Shown here in pieces: positions 6,416 to 10,281 of a stretch of 10,281 nucleotides of DNA; position 1 is the first letter of the stretch; the number at the start of each line of letters is the position of its first letter. Origin of the DNA: JAAYZH01 sp964479695 (GTDB lineage Bacteria; Bacillota; Clostridia; Saccharofermentanales; Fastidiosipilaceae). Under the pieces are notes generated by a model that did no database searches, had not been told where the DNA came from, and was given only the letters and a program-made list of their open reading frames with translations. The stretch lies in NCBI GenBank assembly GCA_964479695.1, contig CAYZSO010000048.1:1-10281 (forward strand). Reading direction: 5' to 3'. The position numbers and the translations under genes were made by a program.

Positions 6416-8299
6416 ATGGATTTCCAGCTCTATCAACAAGGGTACGCTTTTGATGCCTACCGCCACTTCGGTGCCCACCCCAGTGCGAACGGTACTGTTT
6501 TTCGCACACATGCACCTTCCGCCCAGTATGTCAGTCTGATCGGAGAATTCTCCGATTGGCAAGAACTCCCTATGCAGCCGGAGAACGGGGTGTGGAGCCT
6601 CTATGTAGAGAACGCCAAACCCGGCATGATGTACAAGTACAAGATCCGCGGAGCCGACGGGCGTACCGTTGAACACGCTGACCCCTACGGGTTTTACGCC
6701 GAACTTCGCCCCAGAACCGCCTCAATCATTTATGATCACAGCCGTTATGAATTTCAAGATGAGCAATGGATGGCTGAGCGCGAACGCAATTTCGATAAGC
6801 CAGTCTCGATCTATGAAATGCATGTGGGGTCCTGGCGGACGAAGGTGCATGAATTAGGTGAGACGACAGAAGACGGGCAAGTAATCTTGGAGGAAGAAGA
6901 TAATTATCTGACCTATCGGGAACTGGCAGAACCCTTGACAGAATACATCACGAAAATGGGCTTCACCCACGTGGAGTTTATGCCTCTCTTGGAGCATCCG
7001 CTCGACAACTCCTGGGGCTATCAACCAACCGGATTTTTCTCACCCACTTCGCGCTACGGCACACCGGACGATCTGAAATATTTGATCGATACCTTGCACC
7101 AGAATGGCATCGGCGTGCTCATGGACTTTGTCCCGGTGCATTTTGCCACGAACGATTACGGACTCGCGCGCTATGACGGGACCGCCTTTTACGAATATCC
7201 ACACCCTGATGTCGGGTACAGTGAGTGGGGCAGTCACAATTTTATGCATGCCAAAGGCGAAGTCTCCTCCTTCCTCTTATCCTCCGCCGCCTACTGGCTG
7301 GACTACTTTCATCTGGACGGTCTTCGGGTTGACGCGGTGAGTCGCCTGATCTACTGGCAAGGCGATGAGAGCCGAGGCTTCAATGACCGAGCCATCAACT
7401 TCATGAAGAGCTTGAATGCCGGTCTCCATGAGTTTTTCCCCGGAGTTATGCTGATTGCAGAAGACTCCACCGACTACCCCTTAGTGACCAGTGGAACCGA
7501 TCACGGCGGTCTGGATTTTGACTACAAATGGGATATGGGCTGGATGCATGACACCTTGGACTTCTTCAAGACGGCTCCTTGGCTGCGCGTCAATGCCTAT
7601 AACAAGATCAGTTTTTCCATGATGTACTATTACAACGAAAACTTCATGATGGTCTTGTCACATGATGAAGTCGTGCACGGCAAAGCAACGATCGCCCAGA
7701 AAATGTGGGGCCCCTATGAGGAGAAATTCCCTCAACTACGCTCTCTCTATCTCTACATGTTTGCCCACCCGGGTAAGAAGACGAATTTCATGGGTAATGA
7801 GATTGCGCAACTTCGCGAATGGGATGAGAAGCGTGAACAAGATTGGGATATGTTGAAATATCCTATTCACAGCTCCTTCCAACATTATTTTGCGGACCTA
7901 AATCGGATGTACCGCAGCTGGCCGCAACTTTATGAAGGCGATTTCAATCCGGCGACATTCCAATGGGTGATCGTCGATGACGGTATGGGTGTTGTCTATG
8001 CTTTCTGGCGCGGACTCGGCCGAACGAAGATTTTCTTCCTCTTCAACTTCTCCGGCCAGACCCACGATTTCTACACTTTCCGCATTGATGGTGCGAGAGT
8101 ATTGAAAGAAATCATCAATACAGACTGGGAAGAATATAACGGAACGACCCCTCGTTATGGGGAAGAAGTGGAGACCTGGCAAACCTTAGCGGATAATCGT
8201 TATGCCGTGAAACTCATGCCCTATAACAGCCGCGCCTTCCTGATTTCCTTTGCTGAGGATAAGGATGACGACAAACCCGACAGAAGAAGTTTCCGATGA
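6416..8299 (+). CDS. glgB: 1,4-alpha-glucan branching enzyme
   Basis: This GH13 enzyme cuts an alpha-1,4 glucan chain and re-attaches it by an alpha-1,6 link, making glycogen branches in the cytoplasm. The 627 residues show a CBM48 N-terminal domain (about 15-105), the catalytic barrel (about 130-500) and a C-terminal beta domain. The conserved GH13 regions are M-D-F-V-P-V-H-F (236-243), G-L-R-V-D-A-V (302-308) with nucleophile D306, I-A-E-D-S-T (347-352) with acid/base E349, and L-S-H-D-E-V-V-H-G-K (414-423) with D417. Region III has A-E-D-S-T where A-E-E-S-T is usual, which leaves the catalytic Glu intact. There is one N-terminal module, not the two of E. coli GlgB. The ATG at 6416 has GGGAG (6401-6405) ten bases before it. 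No other glycogen gene is present. The stop overlaps the hisH start as ATGA (8296-8299). Confidence 0.97.
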   Translation: MDFQLYQQGYAFDAYRHFGAHPSANGTVFRTHAPSAQYVSLIGEFSDWQELPMQPENGVWSLYVENAKPGMMYKYKIRGADGRTVEHADPYGFYAELRPRTASIIYDHSRYEFQDEQWMAERERNFDKPVSIYEMHVGSWRTKVHELGETTEDGQVILEEEDNYLTYRELAEPLTEYITKMGFTHVEFMPLLEHPLDNSWGYQPTGFFSPTSRYGTPDDLKYLIDTLHQNGIGVLMDFVPVHFATNDYGLARYDGTAFYEYPHPDVGYSEWGSHNFMHAKGEVSSFLLSSAAYWLDYFHLDGLRVDAVSRLIYWQGDESRGFNDRAINFMKSLNAGLHEFFPGVMLIAEDSTDYPLVTSGTDHGGLDFDYKWDMGWMHDTLDFFKTAPWLRVNAYNKISFSMMYYYNENFMMVLSHDEVVHGKATIAQKMWGPYEEKFPQLRSLYLYMFAHPGKKTNFMGNEIAQLREWDEKREQDWDMLKYPIHSSFQHYFADLNRMYRSWPQLYEGDFNPATFQWVIVDDGMGVVYAFWRGLGRTKIFFLFNFSGQTHDFYTFRIDGARVLKEIINTDWEEYNGTTPRYGEEVETWQTLADNRYAVKLMPYNSRAFLISFAEDKDDDKPDRRSFR

Positions 8300-8892
8300 T
8301 TGGCATCATTGATTATGGGATGGGGAATCTGGCCTCGGTGCATCATGCCCTGCAATTCTTGGGAGCCGACAGTGAAACGGTAGCCGACCCCGCGACACTT
8401 GCTCACTATAACGCGCTGATCCTTCCCGGTGTTGGCGCTTTCGGAGAGGCAGTGGAGCGGCTTTCCGAGAATGACTTAAGTCAGGCCATTCGCCGGCAAG
8501 TCGGAGAAGGCAAAGCCCTTCTGGGCATTTGTTTGGGGCTTCAACTTTTATTTGACGCAAGCGAAGAGGGTACGGGTGAAGGTTTAGGTCTGATCCCCGG
8601 GCTGGTCAAGAAAATGCCGGAGTCCCCCGGCGTTTTGATTCCACACATCGGTTGGAATCGGATTGAGCGAAGTCTGTCGCCGCTTCTGCGTGAAGGGGAC
8701 TTTATGTACTTTGTTCATAGTTACCATGTTGTGCCGGCAGATCCTGCGGTCGCTACCGCATGGACGATCCATGGCGAGCCCTTCGTTTCCGCTGTGGCCT
8801 CTGCCAATGTAACAGCCTTTCAATTTCACCCTGAGAAGAGTGGAACACAAGGGCTGGCGGCGCTCAACCGCTGGCTTAATCAATTGAGGTAA
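8296..8892 (+). CDS. hisH: Imidazole glycerol phosphate synthase, glutaminase subunit HisH
   Basis: This class I glutamine amidotransferase hydrolyses glutamine and passes ammonia to HisF for the fifth step of histidine biosynthesis. The 198 residues are typical. The Cys-His-Glu triad is complete: C79 in G-I-C-L-G-L-Q (77-83), and H178 with E180 in Q-F-H-P-E-K-S-G (176-183). The oxyanion segment P-G-V-G-A-F lies at 44-49 and the start D-Y-G-M-G-N (6-11) is characteristic. The ATG at 8296 overlaps the glgB stop and has only a weak GAAGAAG ahead of it (about 8283-8289), so its translation probably depends on ribosomes leaving glgB. Its partner gene starts three bases after the stop. Confidence 0.97.
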   Translation: MIGIIDYGMGNLASVHHALQFLGADSETVADPATLAHYNALILPGVGAFGEAVERLSENDLSQAIRRQVGEGKALLGICLGLQLLFDASEEGTGEGLGLIPGLVKKMPESPGVLIPHIGWNRIERSLSPLLREGDFMYFVHSYHVVPADPAVATAWTIHGEPFVSAVASANVTAFQFHPEKSGTQGLAALNRWLNQLR

Positions 8893-8895
8893 ACA

Positions 8896-9993
8896 ATGCT
8901 GACAAAAAGAATTATTCCCTGTTTGGATGTGAAGGACGGCCGTGTCGTCAAAGGTGTGAAATTTTTCGATCTGCGAGATGCCGGCGATCCCGTTGAAGCC
9001 GCTGCTGCCTACAACAAGCAAGGCGCGGATGAGCTGGTCTTTTTAGACATCACGGCAACGGTGGATCAGCGCGACACAGTCATTCAAATGGTCGAGCGTG
9101 TGGCCAAAGAAGTCTTCATCCCCTTCACCGTTGGGGGCGGCATTCGTTCTGTAGAGGACATCAGGCGTATTCTCTTGGCAGGTGCAGACAAAATTTCGCT
9201 GAATACAGCTGCTGTAGAAAACCCTGCGCTCATCACAGAAGCATCAGCTAAGTTCGGTGCACAGTGCGTGGTAGTCGCCATTGATGCTGTGAAAACTTCA
9301 CCGGGACACTATGAAGTCACGACGAAGGGCGGTCGGGAGATGACAGGTCTCGATGTCGTCGAATGGGCCAAGCGAGCCGAGGCCTTGGGCGCCGGCGAAA
9401 TTCTTCTGACCTCCCTGGATCAAGATGGGACGAAGGCTGGTTACGATAATGTCTTAACCCGCCTGGTGAGTGATCAAGTCAAGATCCCTGTCATCGCGTC
9501 AGGCGGTGCCGGAACGTACGCGGACTTCTACGATACGCTGACTGTCGGCGGCACATCCGCAGCTCTTGCCGCCAGCCTCTTCCATTTCGGTGAGATCAAA
9601 ATCCCCGACCTTAAACGCTACTTACAGCTTCGTGATCTGCCGATCCACCCCATGGTAGCGCCTGTTCCTGTTGTTGGGATGCCTTGGCATGATCTTCGTC
9701 CTGCCGCTACGGGTCTGATTCCTGTGATCGTCCAAGATTTTGTTACCGAGGAGGTCTTGATGCTCGCTTGGCAAGACGAGGAAGCCTATCGAGAAACAGC
9801 AAAAACCGGTTTTATGCATTATCACAGCCGCAGTCGGAACACTCTGTGGAAAAAGGGGGAGACCTCAGGACACGTTCAGGAGGTATGTTTCGCCTTTTAC
9901 GATTGCGACGAAGATACCTTGCTCTATCAAGTCAAGCAAACCGGAGCTGCCTGCCACACCGGCGCCAAGAGCTGTTTTTTCAGGCGCCTCTAA
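8896..9993 (+). CDS. hisFI: Fused IGP synthase cyclase HisF and phosphoribosyl-AMP cyclohydrolase HisI
   Basis: One uninterrupted 365-residue frame joins two histidine enzymes. Residues 1 to about 249 are HisF, a (beta/alpha)8 barrel that turns PRFAR plus ammonia from HisH into IGP and AICAR. It begins L-T-K-R-I-I-P-C-L-D-V-K-D-G-R, has catalytic D11 and D130, F-T-V-G-G-G-I-R (77-84) and A-S-G-G-A-G (201-206). After a Pro/Val-rich linker (about 250-264), residues 265-363 are HisI, which opens the ring of phosphoribosyl-AMP. It shows S-R-S-R-N-T-L-W-K-K-G-E-T-S-G-H (311-326), metal ligands D336, D338 and D340, and zinc cysteines C337, C353 and C360. The protein ends at the HisI boundary, so no HisE domain follows. 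ATG 8896 has GAGG at 8886-8889. An internal ATG at 9679 (residue 262) has no Shine-Dalgarno, so separate HisI production is unlikely. Confidence 0.95.
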   Translation: MLTKRIIPCLDVKDGRVVKGVKFFDLRDAGDPVEAAAAYNKQGADELVFLDITATVDQRDTVIQMVERVAKEVFIPFTVGGGIRSVEDIRRILLAGADKISLNTAAVENPALITEASAKFGAQCVVVAIDAVKTSPGHYEVTTKGGREMTGLDVVEWAKRAEALGAGEILLTSLDQDGTKAGYDNVLTRLVSDQVKIPVIASGGAGTYADFYDTLTVGGTSAALAASLFHFGEIKIPDLKRYLQLRDLPIHPMVAPVPVVGMPWHDLRPAATGLIPVIVQDFVTEEVLMLAWQDEEAYRETAKTGFMHYHSRSRNTLWKKGETSGHVQEVCFAFYDCDEDTLLYQVKQTGAACHTGAKSCFFRRL

Positions 9994-10004
9994 GTCGCCT
10001 GGCA

Positions 10005-10083
10005 CTTGAACTTCAAGCGGAATACGCTCAAAATTCAGTCGGTGTGCGGCATATCTTCAGACTGAGTGCGGCTCAAGTTCAGG
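10005..10083 (+). other. Possible structured RNA element downstream of hisFI
   Basis: Within the 213 bases between hisFI and the tRNA gene, two nested inverted repeats can be seen. CTTGAACTT (10005-10013) pairs with AAGTTCAGG (10075-10083), nine pairs with one G-U. Inside, ATTCAGTC (10033-10040) pairs with GACTGAGT (10060-10067), eight pairs with one G-U. A small AGCG/CGCT hairpin (10016-10028) would fit between them. No T-run follows, so a simple intrinsic terminator is not supported. No known riboswitch family was recognised. The pairing may be chance. Confidence 0.3.
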
Positions 10084-10101
10084 TGGAATACGGAAGAAAT
10101 T
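10008..10101 (+). repeat. Imperfect direct repeat, 66-base spacing
   Basis: The segment 10008-10035 resembles 10074-10101. Its best part, aacttcaagcggaatacg (10009-10026), matches 10075-10092 at 15 of 18 bases, and ggaatacg is identical. Similarity fades beyond this core. Confidence 0.5.
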
Positions 10102-10148
10102 GGGTTAAGTTTTGATAAAAATTTGCCTGAAATTTCATGGCCAAACGT

Positions 10149-10177
10149 TTGACAAATGCCCGCCTCTTTTCTATACT
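10149..10177 (+). promoter_or_regulatory. Strong housekeeping promoter of tRNA-Trp
   Basis: TTGACA (10149-10154) is a perfect -35. It is followed by a 17-base spacer and TATACT (10172-10177), one base from consensus. Transcription should begin near 10184, about 23 bases before the mature tRNA. This is the best promoter in the window, as expected for a stable RNA gene. Confidence 0.85.
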
Positions 10178-10206
10178 GCATTAAGTTTGCGAAGTCGGGC
10201 AAAAAT

Positions 10207-10281
10207 AGGGGAGTGGCTCAACGGTAGAGCAATGGTCTCCAAAACCATCGGTTGCGGGTTCAAATCCTGTCTCCCCTGCCA
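10207..10281 (+). tRNA. trnW: tRNA-Trp, anticodon CCA
   Basis: A complete cloverleaf can be drawn. The acceptor arm AGGGGAG (10207-10213) pairs with CTCCCCT (10271-10277). The D stem is GCTC/GAGC (10216-10219 with 10227-10230). The anticodon stem ATGGT/ACCAT (10232-10236 with 10244-10248) encloses loop CTCCAAA, with anticodon CCA at 10239-10241 reading UGG. The T arm is GCGGG/CCTGT with loop TTCAAAT (10259-10265). The discriminator is G (10278), normal for bacterial tRNA-Trp, and the CCA end is encoded at 10279-10281, the last bases of the window. In many clostridia a tRNA-Trp gene precedes secE and nusG; whether that holds here cannot be seen. Confidence 0.97.

Noticed and set aside
9961..9988. 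Two GGCGCC copies around a T-rich stretch at the end of hisFI, resembling a terminator.
   Set aside because: The T-run lies in the loop between the stems and not after them, and the sequence encodes conserved HisI residues including C360. It is not an intrinsic terminator.
9768..10115. A 115-codon plus-strand open frame that overlaps the HisI part and runs past the hisFI stop; its end contains two similar short segments.
   Set aside because: Most of it is an out-of-frame reading of the conserved HisI domain, it has no credible Shine-Dalgarno for its start, and the protein resembles no family known to me. The two similar segments simply reflect the DNA repeat described there, whose 66-base spacing is a multiple of three.
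1..10281. CRISPR arrays, insertion sequences, prophage genes or defence systems anywhere in the window.
   Set aside because: No regularly spaced repeats with spacers, no transposase or integrase motifs and no toxin or nuclease genes were seen. All substantial coding regions belong to conserved housekeeping families.

Overview
The window looks like chromosomal housekeeping DNA from a Gram-positive bacterium of the Firmicutes, most likely a member of Clostridia. The evidence is the gene order rlmN-prpC-prkC-rsgA-rpe-thiN, a PASTA-domain Ser/Thr kinase, Shine-Dalgarno sites of the GGAGG type, TTGACA/TATACT-type promoters and a tRNA-Trp with an encoded CCA end. Base composition is near even. I see no sign of a mobile element, phage, CRISPR array or recent transfer. 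Genus cannot be judged from the sequence alone.

Layout. (1) Bases 1-5061, plus strand: a compact run with the last codons of rlmN (23S rRNA/tRNA methyltransferase), then prpC (PP2C phosphatase), prkC (membrane PASTA kinase), rsgA (30S-assembly GTPase), rpe (ribulose-5-phosphate 3-epimerase) and thiN (thiamine pyrophosphokinase). Gaps run from 12 bases down to ATGA overlaps, so this is almost certainly one operon. It combines reversible Ser/Thr phosphorylation with ribosome maturation, pentose phosphate metabolism and TPP supply; the last two are linked because transketolase uses TPP. (2) Bases 5113-6282, minus strand: a PLP-dependent class I aminotransferase convergent with thiN. It has its own promoter in a short divergent intergenic region (6283-6415). 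(3) Bases 6416-9993, plus strand: glgB (glycogen branching enzyme), hisH and a fused hisF-hisI gene. glgB and hisH overlap by ATGA. (4) Bases 9994-10281: a 3' region with imperfect direct and inverted repeats, then a strong promoter and a complete tRNA-Trp(CCA) gene that ends exactly at the window edge.

How the genes work together. PrkC and PrpC form an opposed kinase/phosphatase pair, and in Bacillus subtilis the RsgA homologue CpgA is a known PrkC substrate. HisH and the HisF domain form the IGP synthase glutaminase/cyclase pair. The HisI domain fused to HisF catalyses an earlier step of the same pathway, so this one polypeptide carries two non-consecutive histidine-pathway activities; HisA acts between them and is not in the window.

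Most notable points: the HisF-HisI fusion without HisE, the translational coupling of glgB to hisH, a Gln where RsgA proteins usually have a conserved His in switch I, a Thr/Pro/Glu-rich outer tail on PrkC, a 15-base in-frame repeat in thiN, and a possible structured RNA element after hisFI. I found no convincing undescribed defence or mobile system.
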